From the NCBI GenBank assembly GCA_015066815.1, contig SVNR01000027.1, positions 1-38,490 on the forward strand: a DNA stretch of 38,490 nucleotides. The letters run 5' to 3'. The notes under the pieces were generated by a model that saw nothing but the letters and a program-made list of their open reading frames with translations, made no database searches and was not told the origin of the DNA. This document shows, piece by piece, positions 16,058 through 23,974 of this stretch. The first letter of the stretch is position 1, and each line of letters starts with the position of its first letter. The stretch is from Ruminococcus sp. (GTDB lineage: Bacteria > Bacillota > Clostridia > Oscillospirales > Ruminococcaceae). Made by a program: the position numbers and the translations under genes.

Positions 16058-17308
16058 ATGAAAAATTATATTACTAACCTTGATAAAAAAACATACATGG
16101 TTTTTGAAACCGGATCCGGAGAACAGATAGACAAGGTTGCACAAGGTATGCTTGATAACAACAATATCCCCGGAATACTTCCGTTTATGGTTTCACAGTT
16201 TAATGAAAGGATTACAGCAAAGTACGATATTACATCTCTTATAACAGTATCGGAGCTTCTTGACGAATGTATCAGAAAGGATAAGCTCATATATATGATA
16301 GATACTATTCTCAACGTATATTCTGAAGCTGAAAACTATCTGATTGATCCTGACTCAATAATTCTCGACTGTGATAAGATTTTCTGCGATAAACTAAGCG
16401 GAGAATTATTCCTCATAATAATGCCTGTTCTGGACAAGAACACAGGTAACCCTGCGCTTAATGTTTTTCTGAAAAATCTCATATGCAGAGTAAAGTTTGA
16501 CAGCACTGAAAACTGTGACTACATAGGTAAGATGCTCGGATATCTTAACAGCGGAAAAGATTTTTCTCTGATGGACTTCAGATATATAGTAGCAGAGCAG
16601 ATAGGCGGAGTGCCTGTTATGGGTTCATATGCAGTTTTTTCCGATGATATCACAAAAGATAGCTTTGACCCTGTCACAGACCAAGCGCATCAGTCAGAGT
16701 CTCAAAAAGAAAATGAACCTGTTATCATGATAAAAAAACCACAGACAGATCGCGATGATGAATCCATACATGAGTTCAAGCTTCCACTGGATTTTTATGC
16801 AGATGACGAAGACAAAGAAGAGCTTAAGAACAAAAAAAGCATTTTTTCAAAGATTTTCAAGGAATCAAAAAACAAAAACAAATCTAAGAAAAAGGAACCT
16901 GATTTTTCCGATGAAAAGCTAAACGTTCAGTACTGTGACAAAAACGGTGAGATAATAGATGAAAAAGAATACGATAACAGTACTGTACTTCTTAACTCTG
17001 ATAACAAGTCCTTAGGGAAAACGTTTCTTCTCAGAGTAAAAAACAACGAAAAGATTCTTCTTAAAGGAAAGAGTCTGCGTATAGGCACAGAAAAAAAGTC
17101 CGTTGATTATTGCATCAGAGACAACTGTGCAGTCAGCAGACTTCATGCCGAAATCCTATTCAAAAACAACTCTTATTTTATAATCGACAACAACTCAACA
17201 AATCACACATACATCAATGAAAAAGAAATAGAAAGCAAGCACGAGATGAAGCTTCAGAATAAAAGCCGTATAAGACTTGCTGATGAGGAGTTTGTATTTT
17301 ATACATAA
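16058..17308 (+). CDS. DUF6382 and FHA domain protein
   Basis: 416 residues. The N-terminal ~170 residues (NYITNLDKKTYMVFET ... LLDECIRKDKLIYMIDTIL) fit DUF6382, a domain found in Clostridia and often coupled to FHA. A lysine-rich linker (about 255-290) follows. The C-terminal FHA domain (about 335-416) contains LRIGTEKKSVDYCI, AVSRLHAEI and NNSTNHTYIN, the phosphothreonine-binding core (Arg, Ser, Asn). It should bind a Thr-phosphorylated partner in the cytosol. Monocistronic, with its own promoter and terminator; the kinase partner is not evident, although the window encodes one in the ter operon. Confidence 0.85.
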   Translation: MKNYITNLDKKTYMVFETGSGEQIDKVAQGMLDNNNIPGILPFMVSQFNERITAKYDITSLITVSELLDECIRKDKLIYMIDTILNVYSEAENYLIDPDSIILDCDKIFCDKLSGELFLIIMPVLDKNTGNPALNVFLKNLICRVKFDSTENCDYIGKMLGYLNSGKDFSLMDFRYIVAEQIGGVPVMGSYAVFSDDITKDSFDPVTDQAHQSESQKENEPVIMIKKPQTDRDDESIHEFKLPLDFYADDEDKEELKNKKSIFSKIFKESKNKNKSKKKEPDFSDEKLNVQYCDKNGEIIDEKEYDNSTVLLNSDNKSLGKTFLLRVKNNEKILLKGKSLRIGTEKKSVDYCIRDNCAVSRLHAEILFKNNSYFIIDNNSTNHTYINEKEIESKHEMKLQNKSRIRLADEEFVFYT

Positions 17309-17344
17309 TAAAACCCGCTTATTTCTTCACAATATATTCTTCAC

Positions 17345-17382
17345 AAAAAAAGCTTTGCCGTTTTTGGGGCAAAGCTTTTTTT
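17345..17382. terminator. Bidirectional terminator between FHA gene and ABC-F gene
   Basis: Arms AAAAAAAGCTTTGCC (17345-17359) and GGCAAAGCTTTTTTT (17368-17382) form a 15-bp perfect stem with A-runs on the left and T-runs on the right. It serves the two convergent genes. Confidence 0.92.
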
Positions 17383-17399
17383 GCGTCTTAAAAGAATAC

Positions 17400-18953
17400 T
17401 TATATGATTTTTGTAGTCCAGTTTTCAAGATTCCATATATCAGTAACGATGTCTTCGTAAAACTCAGGTTCGTGGCTTACAAGGATAACTGTTCCTTTGA
17501 ACTTGTCTATAGCTTCCTTGAGAGAATCCTTTGCAGCAACGTCAAGATGGTTTGTAGGCTCGTCAAGTACGAGAAGGTTGAATTCTGAAAGCATAAGTCT
17601 GCAGAGTCTTACCTTTGCGTTTTCACCACCTGACAGTACTCTCATCTGCGAGGTTATATGTTCATTGGTCAGTCCGCATCTTGCAAGAGCTGCACGAACT
17701 TCTGCGTTTGTCATTGCAGGAAAATCGTCCCATATCTCCTGGAGAGCTGTTTTATCTGATGCATTTTCTTCCTGCTGAAAATATCCGTACTGTAAAAACT
17801 GGTCGTGTTCAATAGTACCCTGTATAGGTTTTATTATACCGAGCATAGTTTTTATAAGAGTTGATTTTCCGAGACCGTTTACACCTTTTATTGCGATTTT
17901 TTTATTTCGTTCAACCTGAAAATCAACAGCTCTTGTCAGCGGTTCATCATATCCGAGGATGAGGTTTTTAGCGTCGATAACAACCTTACCCGGTGTTCTT
18001 GCAGATTTGAAGCTGAAGGAAGGCTTGATTTTTTCCTTGGCTATAGTGATTATCTCCATACCATCGAGCTTTTTCTGGCGTGACCTTGCCATAGTTGCTG
18101 TAGCAGCTCTTGCTTTGTTTTTTGCGATAAACTCCTGGAGATGTGCAATTTCCTTCTGCTGTTTTTCATACGCCTGTTCTGTCTGGCGCTTCTTGAGCTC
18201 GTACATTCTTCTGAAGTCATCATAGTTTCCTGTGTATCTTGTAAGTACAGCGTTTTCGATGTTGTATATAACGTTTACAACTGAGTTCATAAACGGTACG
18301 TCGTGCGAAACGAGAATAAAGGCGTTTTCATAATTCTGAAGAAAGTTTTTAAGCCATGCGATGTGGTTTTCATCAAGAAAGTTTGTAGGCTCATCGAGGA
18401 TAAGTATCATAGGGTTTTCAAGCAGAAGCTTTGTCAGAAGAACCTTTGCTCTCTGTCCTCCGGAAAGCTCGGTTACATCGTGATCAAGGCCTATTTCGCC
18501 GAGACCGAGACCGTTTGCGTATTCGGTTATTTTGCTGTCTATGGTATAATATCCGCTCTGATCAAGTATTTCCTGGATCTCGCCTACGTTCTCCATCATT
18601 TCTGCCATTTCTTCATCTGAAGCGTCACTCATTTTTTCGTAAAGCTCGAGCATTTCCTGTTCAAGCTCGGAAAGATGAGAAAAAGCTTCTCTGAGTACAT
18701 CACGGATGGATTTTCCCGGAGTAAGCGTACTGTACTGGTCAAGATATCCTGTAGTAATGTGCTTGCACCATTCTATTTTTCCCTCATCAGGCATAAGCTT
18801 GCCTGTTATGATATTAAGAAAAGTTGTTTTTCCCTCACCGTTTGCACCTACAAGTCCGACATGTTCTCCTTTCAGAAGTCTGAAAGAGGAGTCCTCAAGT
18901 ATTCTTCTTGCGCCGAAGCCATGTGTGACATTTTCAACGTTAAGTATGCTCAT
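17400..18953 (-). CDS. ABC-F family ATPase (ribosome-associated type)
   Basis: 517 residues with two ABC domains and no membrane segment. Walker A motifs are GANGEGKT (36-43) and GVNGLGKS in the second half. Signature motifs are LSGGQRAK and LSGGENAK, and Walker B motifs are LILDEPTN and LVLDEPTN. A charged linker with RSRQKKLDG joins the domains. The length and the missing C-terminal extension fit the YkpA/YbiT subgroup, whose members act on stalled or idle ribosomes; some other ABC-F branches give antibiotic resistance. The ribosome binding site (AAGGGG) is rather far from the ATG. It follows the glnN terminator, so it is probably a separate unit. Confidence 0.9.
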   Translation of the reverse strand: MSILNVENVTHGFGARRILEDSSFRLLKGEHVGLVGANGEGKTTFLNIITGKLMPDEGKIEWCKHITTGYLDQYSTLTPGKSIRDVLREAFSHLSELEQEMLELYEKMSDASDEEMAEMMENVGEIQEILDQSGYYTIDSKITEYANGLGLGEIGLDHDVTELSGGQRAKVLLTKLLLENPMILILDEPTNFLDENHIAWLKNFLQNYENAFILVSHDVPFMNSVVNVIYNIENAVLTRYTGNYDDFRRMYELKKRQTEQAYEKQQKEIAHLQEFIAKNKARAATATMARSRQKKLDGMEIITIAKEKIKPSFSFKSARTPGKVVIDAKNLILGYDEPLTRAVDFQVERNKKIAIKGVNGLGKSTLIKTMLGIIKPIQGTIEHDQFLQYGYFQQEENASDKTALQEIWDDFPAMTNAEVRAALARCGLTNEHITSQMRVLSGGENAKVRLCRLMLSEFNLLVLDEPTNHLDVAAKDSLKEAIDKFKGTVILVSHEPEFYEDIVTDIWNLENWTTKII

Positions 18954-19016
18954 AAAAATAAAACAGCCCCTTGAAATTTATAATGATCGATTATTTTTAT
19001 CGTCTTGCTTATCAGC

Positions 19017-19055
19017 TTATAGTAAACGAAAAATTTGTTTTTTCGTTTACTATAA
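19017..19055 (-). terminator. Perfect 17-bp hairpin after glnN
   Basis: Arms at 19017-19033 (TTATAGTAAACGAAAAA) and 19039-19055 with a 5-nt loop. It lies 32 bp after the glnN stop. The internal A/T runs fit an intrinsic terminator that may work in both directions. The left arm is duplicated exactly at 124-140, so it may belong to a repeat family. Confidence 0.7.
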
Positions 19056-19086
19056 AGTCTGACCTGTGAAAATATTTATGATATTA

Positions 19087-21186
19087 TCAGACCTTGAACA
19101 GAAGATCAGAATATACAGGAAATGGCCAGTATTTTTCTGAAACAATAGTTTCAAGCTCGTCAGCGATAGCTCTGAGTGCCTGCATTTTTGCAAATACTTC
19201 GTTTCTGTAGAACTGTGAAAGCTCGTATACGTTGTCTGTATCCTTTGCATCTATGAGAGACTGTTCAAGCTCCTTTACTGCGGAGTCGAGACAGCCAAGA
19301 GATGATGAGAGCTTGTTTGCGAGCTTTTCCTGGGCAGCGTTTTCGATTCCTACAGCTTTGATGGAAGCAAGTGTATTGCATACTTCCTTTGTATATTCCA
19401 TAACAGCAGGATATATCTGCTTCTTTGCCATATCGAGCATGGTGAGTGCTTCGATATTTATTACCTTTGTGTAGTTTTCAAGAAGGATCTCTGTTCTTGA
19501 AGCAATCTCTACCTTTGAGTATACCTTGAACTTTTCAAACATGGAAACATTCTTTTCATCAAGGTATCTTGGGAGACAATCAACTGTTGATATATAGTTA
19601 GGAAGCCCTCTTGTCTCTGTTGCTTCCTTTACCCATTCGTCTGAATATCCGTTTCCGTTGAAGATTACAGCCTTGTGTTCCTTGTAGGTTCTTACAAGAA
19701 GCTCCTTAAGTGCTGTGTTGAAGTCTTCAGCGCCTTCAAGCTCATCAGCAAACTCGCACAGTACATCAGCTACCATTGTGTTCATCATTACGTTTGTACA
19801 TGAAATAGAGTCTGCAGAACCAAGCATTCTGAACTCGAACTTATTTCCGGTGAACGCCATAGGAGATGTTCTGTTTCTGTCAGTGTTATCCTTGTTGAAG
19901 GAAGGAAGTGCGTCAACACCGATCTTGAACTTTGTTTTTGAGTTTACTTCAGCCTTTGTATCGTTTTCAAGTGCGTCAAGTATCGCCTGAAGCTCGTCGC
20001 CTATAAACATTGACACGATAGCCGGAGGTGCTTCGTTTGCGCCGAGGCGGTGGTCATTTCCTGCGCTTGCTGCAGAAAGTCTGAGAAGATCCGAATACTT
20101 GTGAACAGCCTTGATAAAAGCGCAGAGAAATGTAAGAAACTGAGTATTTTCAGTAGGAGTATCACCAGGATCGAGAAGATTCTGACCGTCGTTTGATGAG
20201 AGAGACCAGTTGTTGTGTTTTCCTGAACCGTTTACTCCTGCAAAAGGCTTTTCGTGAAGAAGACAAACAAGGTCATGCTTGAGAGCTATTTTTTTCATGA
20301 GCTCCATAGTGAGCTGGTTATGGTCAGCTGCTATATTAGCAGTTTCAAAAACAGGTGCAAGCTCATGCTGTGCCGGAGCAACCTCGTTGTGCTTTGTCTT
20401 TGCCGGGATTCCGAGCTTCCAGAGCTCTTCGTCAAGCTCATGCATATATGCCGAAACTCTTTCTTTTATATTTCCAAAATAATGATCCTCGAGCTCCTGA
20501 CCCTTAGGAGGCTTGGCACCGAAAAGTGTTCTTCCGGTTATAAGGAGATCCTCACGCTGATCAAAAAGTGTCTTGTCTACAAGAAAGTATTCCTGCTCAG
20601 CGCCTGCTGTAGGCAGAACTCTTGTAGCGGTTGTATTACCGAAAAGTCTGAGGATGCGGAGTGCCTGTTCACTTACTACATCCATAGAGCGGAGAAGAGG
20701 AGTTTTTTTATCGAGTATTTCTCCTGTGTATGAACAGAAGGCAGTTGGTATGTACAGTGTGCCGTCCTTGATAAATGCATCAGATGTCGGATCCCATGCT
20801 GTATATCCTCTTGCTTCAAAGGTTGCTCTTAGTCCGCCCGAAGGGAATGAGGAAGCATCAGGTTCGCCCTTTATAAGTTCTTTTCCTGAAAACTCCAGGA
20901 TAATAGTTCCGTCTGAATTATGAGTGAGGAATGAATCATGTTTTTCGGCTGTAACACCTGTCATGGGGTGGAACCAGTGTGTATAGTGGGTAGCTCCTTT
21001 TTCGACCGCCCAGTCCTTCATAGCGTTTGCTACTACGTTTGCTATGTTGCTGCCGAGTGATGTACCCATTTTCTTTGTCTGCATTACTGCCTTGAAGACA
21101 TCCTTGGGTAATCTTTCTCTCATTACTGTCTGATTAAAAACATTGCATGCGAAGTAAGATGAAACGTTTTTTGATGATTCCGCCAT
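19087..21186 (-). CDS. glnN: Type III glutamine synthetase
   Basis: 699 residues, the length of GSIII and far longer than type I (about 440-470). Recognisable segments include [16 protein letters not shown] at the start, [29 protein letters not shown] (Glu metal ligand), [24 protein letters not shown] and [13 protein letters not shown]. It joins ammonia to glutamate using ATP in the cytosol. GSIII is a main ammonia-assimilation enzyme in rumen and gut ruminococci and Bacteroides. The AGGAGG site is 10 bases from ATG. It is transcribed from its own strong promoter through an attenuator-like leader. Monocistronic. Confidence 0.96.
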   Translation of the reverse strand: MAESSKNVSSYFACNVFNQTVMRERLPKDVFKAVMQTKKMGTSLGSNIANVVANAMKDWAVEKGATHYTHWFHPMTGVTAEKHDSFLTHNSDGTIILEFSGKELIKGEPDASSFPSGGLRATFEARGYTAWDPTSDAFIKDGTLYIPTAFCSYTGEILDKKTPLLRSMDVVSEQALRILRLFGNTTATRVLPTAGAEQEYFLVDKTLFDQREDLLITGRTLFGAKPPKGQELEDHYFGNIKERVSAYMHELDEELWKLGIPAKTKHNEVAPAQHELAPVFETANIAADHNQLTMELMKKIALKHDLVCLLHEKPFAGVNGSGKHNNWSLSSNDGQNLLDPGDTPTENTQFLTFLCAFIKAVHKYSDLLRLSAASAGNDHRLGANEAPPAIVSMFIGDELQAILDALENDTKAEVNSKTKFKIGVDALPSFNKDNTDRNRTSPMAFTGNKFEFRMLGSADSISCTNVMMNTMVADVLCEFADELEGAEDFNTALKELLVRTYKEHKAVIFNGNGYSDEWVKEATETRGLPNYISTVDCLPRYLDEKNVSMFEKFKVYSKVEIASRTEILLENYTKVINIEALTMLDMAKKQIYPAVMEYTKEVCNTLASIKAVGIENAAQEKLANKLSSSLGCLDSAVKELEQSLIDAKDTDNVYELSQFYRNEVFAKMQALRAIADELETIVSEKYWPFPVYSDLLFKV

Positions 21187-21209
21187 AATAAAAAAATCCT
21201 CCTGTGGTT

Positions 21210-21297
21210 AAAATAAAAGCGTTTCAATTTCATTTATTCAAAAAATAAATCACAAAGATTATCCGAATATTAATGAAACTGAAACGCCGTTGTTTCA
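21210..21297 (-). promoter_or_regulatory. Attenuator-like leader of glnN: hexaloop hairpin versus terminator
   Basis: On the minus strand TGAAACAACGGCGTTTCA (21297-21280) folds to a 6-bp stem with a six-base loop AACGGC (A at position 1, G at 4). The 3' half of this hairpin is also the start of GCGTTTCAGTTTCATT (21287-21272). That segment pairs along all 16 positions (one G-U) with AATGAAATTGAAACGC (21234-21219), followed at once by TTTTATTTT (21218-21210). The two structures cannot coexist: one is a terminator, the other would prevent it. The loop matches the A1/G4 rule of ANTAR-protein targets, although ANTAR sites normally have two such hairpins and I see one. Confidence 0.65.
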
Positions 21298-21314
21298 ATT
21301 GACTTACATATATA

Positions 21315-21343
21315 ATGATACTCTAAACTATCCTATTTGTCAA
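21315..21343 (-). promoter_or_regulatory. Promoter of glnN
   Basis: Minus strand TTGACA (21343-21338), 17 bp, TATCAT (21320-21315). Perfect -35, 5 of 6 at -10. Transcription should start near 21308, about 11 bases before the hexaloop hairpin. Confidence 0.8.
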
Positions 21344-21366
21344 TAGATACCTTAATAAATTGTGTG

Positions 21367-22731
21367 TTACTGACAAATTTCTTTTAAAAACGATGTTATT
21401 TCTGAAAGATTCATAGAATGAGAGCCTTTTATGAGAACAGTATCTGATTTTTCAAGATAGTTAAGTATTTCTGCCTTTGCAGCTTCGTTGTTTTCAAAAT
21501 AAACTGCGTTTACAGACGGATTTTTGATTCTGGCCTCTTCCATGATGTATTTTGCATCGGTTCCTATACAGATAAGTGTATCAAGTACTTCTGAAGCATA
21601 TGCGCCTATCTCACGGTGCATTTTTTCTGAAGTATCACCAAGCTCTTTCATATCGGCAAGTACAGCTGCTTTTTTTCCGCTGAGGCTTCCGATAACACTC
21701 AGAGATGCCTTGACAGAGTCGGGGTTTGCGTTGTAACAGTCGTTTATAAGAGTGAAATAACCTGTTTTGATAACATTGAAGCGGCCGTCAATGTTTCTGA
21801 AGTTTCTTATGCCGTTAAGCGCTTTTTCTGCAGGCATGGAGAGCAGACGTGATATTCTGAAGGCTGCAAGCGCGTTGAGTATCATATGGTTTCCGAGTGC
21901 AGGTACAAAAGCGTCAAATTTTTCTTCGTCACATATCAGAGTAAACGATGTGCCGTCTATACCGTTCTGAACTATGTTTTCAGCCCTGCAGCTTCCGTTT
22001 TCAAGTCCGAAAAAGCTTGTTTTTACAGAGTTTACGGTACTTAACTTGTCATCGTCTCCGTTAAGTACAGCAGTTCCTTTTTCAGAAAGATAAGAGAACA
22101 TTTCTGTTTTGGCACGAAGTATTCCGTCACGTGATTCAAGAAACTCAAGATGGGCTGTTCCTATGTTGGTTATAACCGCAATGTCAGGGCGTACCATTTT
22201 TGCAAGACGTGTCATTTCTCCGAAGTGGTTTATACCCATTTCGATAACTGCAACGTTATGTTCCTCGTTGATTCTGAAGATCGTCTTCGGAACGCCTATT
22301 TCGTTGTTGAGGTTTCCTTCTGTTTTAAGTACATTGAAGTGTTCGGAAAGAACGGAACAGATCATTTCTTTTGTAGAAGTCTTTCCTGAACTTCCCGAAA
22401 CGCCGATAACAGTAAGGTTTTTGAAAAGACTTCTGTAGTATTCAGCTATATCTCTTAATGCCGCTGAGGTAGAATCGACCACTATCTGCGGAAAAGCAAG
22501 ATTTTCGTCATAATGCTCTGTCAGTGTGCAGACAGCGCCTTTTTCAAAAACGGAGCTTATAAAATCATGTCCGTCAAATCTTTGTCCCTTGATAGGTATA
22601 TATAAGAAGCCTTTTTCTATGGTGCGGCTGTCTATAGAAATATCGGTTATTTTAAGACCTTCAGAGCCTTCCGGAGCAAACAGTCTGCCTTTGCAGGCAT
22701 CTGCAGCTTCACGTAGTGTCATGGATTTCAA
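21367..22731 (-). CDS. murF: UDP-N-acetylmuramoyl-tripeptide--D-alanyl-D-alanine ligase
   Basis: 454 residues. The ATP site GSSGKTST is at 113-120. EGNLNNEIGVP, EMGINHFGEM, NIGTAHLEF and NDCYNANPDS are MurF/Mur-ligase signatures. It adds D-Ala-D-Ala to UDP-MurNAc-tripeptide in the cytosol. It lies 14 bp after ddl on the minus strand, so the enzyme that makes the dipeptide and the one that uses it are co-transcribed. No clear terminator follows. Confidence 0.96.
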   Translation of the reverse strand: MKSMTLREAADACKGRLFAPEGSEGLKITDISIDSRTIEKGFLYIPIKGQRFDGHDFISSVFEKGAVCTLTEHYDENLAFPQIVVDSTSAALRDIAEYYRSLFKNLTVIGVSGSSGKTSTKEMICSVLSEHFNVLKTEGNLNNEIGVPKTIFRINEEHNVAVIEMGINHFGEMTRLAKMVRPDIAVITNIGTAHLEFLESRDGILRAKTEMFSYLSEKGTAVLNGDDDKLSTVNSVKTSFFGLENGSCRAENIVQNGIDGTSFTLICDEEKFDAFVPALGNHMILNALAAFRISRLLSMPAEKALNGIRNFRNIDGRFNVIKTGYFTLINDCYNANPDSVKASLSVIGSLSGKKAAVLADMKELGDTSEKMHREIGAYASEVLDTLICIGTDAKYIMEEARIKNPSVNAVYFENNEAAKAEILNYLEKSDTVLIKGSHSMNLSEITSFLKEICQ

Positions 22732-22745
22732 AGCTTGTTTCCTCC

Positions 22746-23780
22746 TTAAAATCTCTCAAGTGATTTTTTTACTATAAAATCACACAGAGCAGCGTGGTCA
22801 AGTCCGATAACTGCTGCTTCCTGAGGAATAAGCGAAGCCTGAGTCATACCGGGAAGCGTATTGGCTTCAAGACAGTAAATATCTTCGTTTTCATCTACAA
22901 TAAAGTCAAATCTTGAGTAAACACAGAGTCTGAGAGATGCGAATGCCTTTTCAGCAGCGTCACGAAGCTTCTTCTCAAGATCTTCTGAGATCTGTGCAGG
23001 ACAAACCTCGAGAGTTTTACCTGAATACTTGTTCTTATAGTCATAAAAACCGTCTGCGATTATTTCTATAGCAGGAAGGGCTTTTCCGTCAAGGATACCG
23101 ACAGAGAACTCACGGCCTTTTATAAACTGTTCAACAACCGCTTCGTTCTCATATCTGAAGCAGTCTCTGAGAGCTCTGTCAAACTCTTCACGGTTATCAG
23201 CCCTTGATACGCCTATGCTTGAACCGCCGCAGCAGGGTTTAACAATGCACGGGAAGATGTTCCATTCGTTTGTTGTACCGTTTTTCATATCCTCACTTGT
23301 GTAGGAGGTGCCTGTGGCCATTTTTATTCCGTCAGCTATCAGGAGACGTCTTGTTATGCCCTTATCCATTGCATTTGCACTTGCAAGATAATCAGAGCCT
23401 GTATATCTGATACCCATGAGATCAAAGGTTGCTTGTATTTTTCCGTCTTCTCCGTTTGCGCCATGAAGTGCGATGAATACAATATCAGATCTCTTACAGA
23501 TCTCGATAACATTTTTTCCGAAAAATCCGTCAGGACTGTCGCCGCGGAGTTCTTTGATTTTTTCAAGATCCGGTTCATCAGAAGCTATAGATGCTGTCTG
23601 TGATTCAAAATCCACACTGCCGTCAAAAGCTTTTTCAGGAGCTGTATCTGTTCCCATAAAAACATCAAGCAGAAAAACCTTATGACCTTTTGCTTTGAGG
23701 GATTTTGCGCACATGAGTCCTGATGTCAGGCTTACGTCTCTTTCGGCACTGAGTCCGCCGGCTAAAACTGTTATATTCAT
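22746..23780 (-). CDS. ddl: D-alanine--D-alanine ligase
   Basis: 344 residues from ATG 23780, chosen because GGAGG lies 6 bases upstream; the open frame continues 25 codons further without support. It starts MNITVLAGGLSAERDVSL, then HGANGEDGKIQATFDLMGIRYTGSD, the ATP-grasp core (FPCIVKPCCGGSSIGVS) and the Mg-binding end YCLEANTLPGMT. It makes the D-Ala-D-Ala dipeptide for the following murF. Whether it could favour D-Lac cannot be decided by eye. Confidence 0.95.
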   Translation of the reverse strand: MNITVLAGGLSAERDVSLTSGLMCAKSLKAKGHKVFLLDVFMGTDTAPEKAFDGSVDFESQTASIASDEPDLEKIKELRGDSPDGFFGKNVIEICKRSDIVFIALHGANGEDGKIQATFDLMGIRYTGSDYLASANAMDKGITRRLLIADGIKMATGTSYTSEDMKNGTTNEWNIFPCIVKPCCGGSSIGVSRADNREEFDRALRDCFRYENEAVVEQFIKGREFSVGILDGKALPAIEIIADGFYDYKNKYSGKTLEVCPAQISEDLEKKLRDAAEKAFASLRLCVYSRFDFIVDENEDIYCLEANTLPGMTQASLIPQEAAVIGLDHAALCDFIVKKSLERF

Positions 23781-23826
23781 ATATTTCCTCCGTATAGAGT
23801 ATTTGTTTAAGATGTACCAATATATT

Positions 23827-23855
23827 ATTATACTATTATCCGTAAAGGAATGCAA
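23827..23855 (-). promoter_or_regulatory. Promoter of ddl-murF
   Basis: Minus strand TTGCAT (23855-23850), 17 bp, TATAAT (23832-23827), about 45 bp before ddl. It is back to back with the recD2 promoter on the plus strand. Confidence 0.65.
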
Positions 23856-23911
23856 TTATTTTTAAAAAAAATTACTGAACACTTCCGGTAAACACAGGGC
23901 AAAATTCTATA

Positions 23912-23940
23912 TTGCTTTTTTATAAAAAAGTTGGTATAAT
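23912..23940 (+). promoter_or_regulatory. Promoter of the recD2 operon, extended -10
   Basis: TTGCTT (23912-23917), 17 bp, TATAAT (23935-23940) with TG one base upstream (extended -10). Transcription should start near 23947, which excludes the upstream in-frame TTG at 23912 as the recD2 start. Confidence 0.7.
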
Positions 23941-23974
23941 ATTAAAGGTTATTTTTGCGCGGGAGGTGTCTGCT

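Noticed and set aside
22746-23855. 25-codon N-terminal extension of ddl
   Set aside because: The extension covers the ddl promoter, and GGAGG sits 6 bases before ATG 23780, where the family N-terminus begins.
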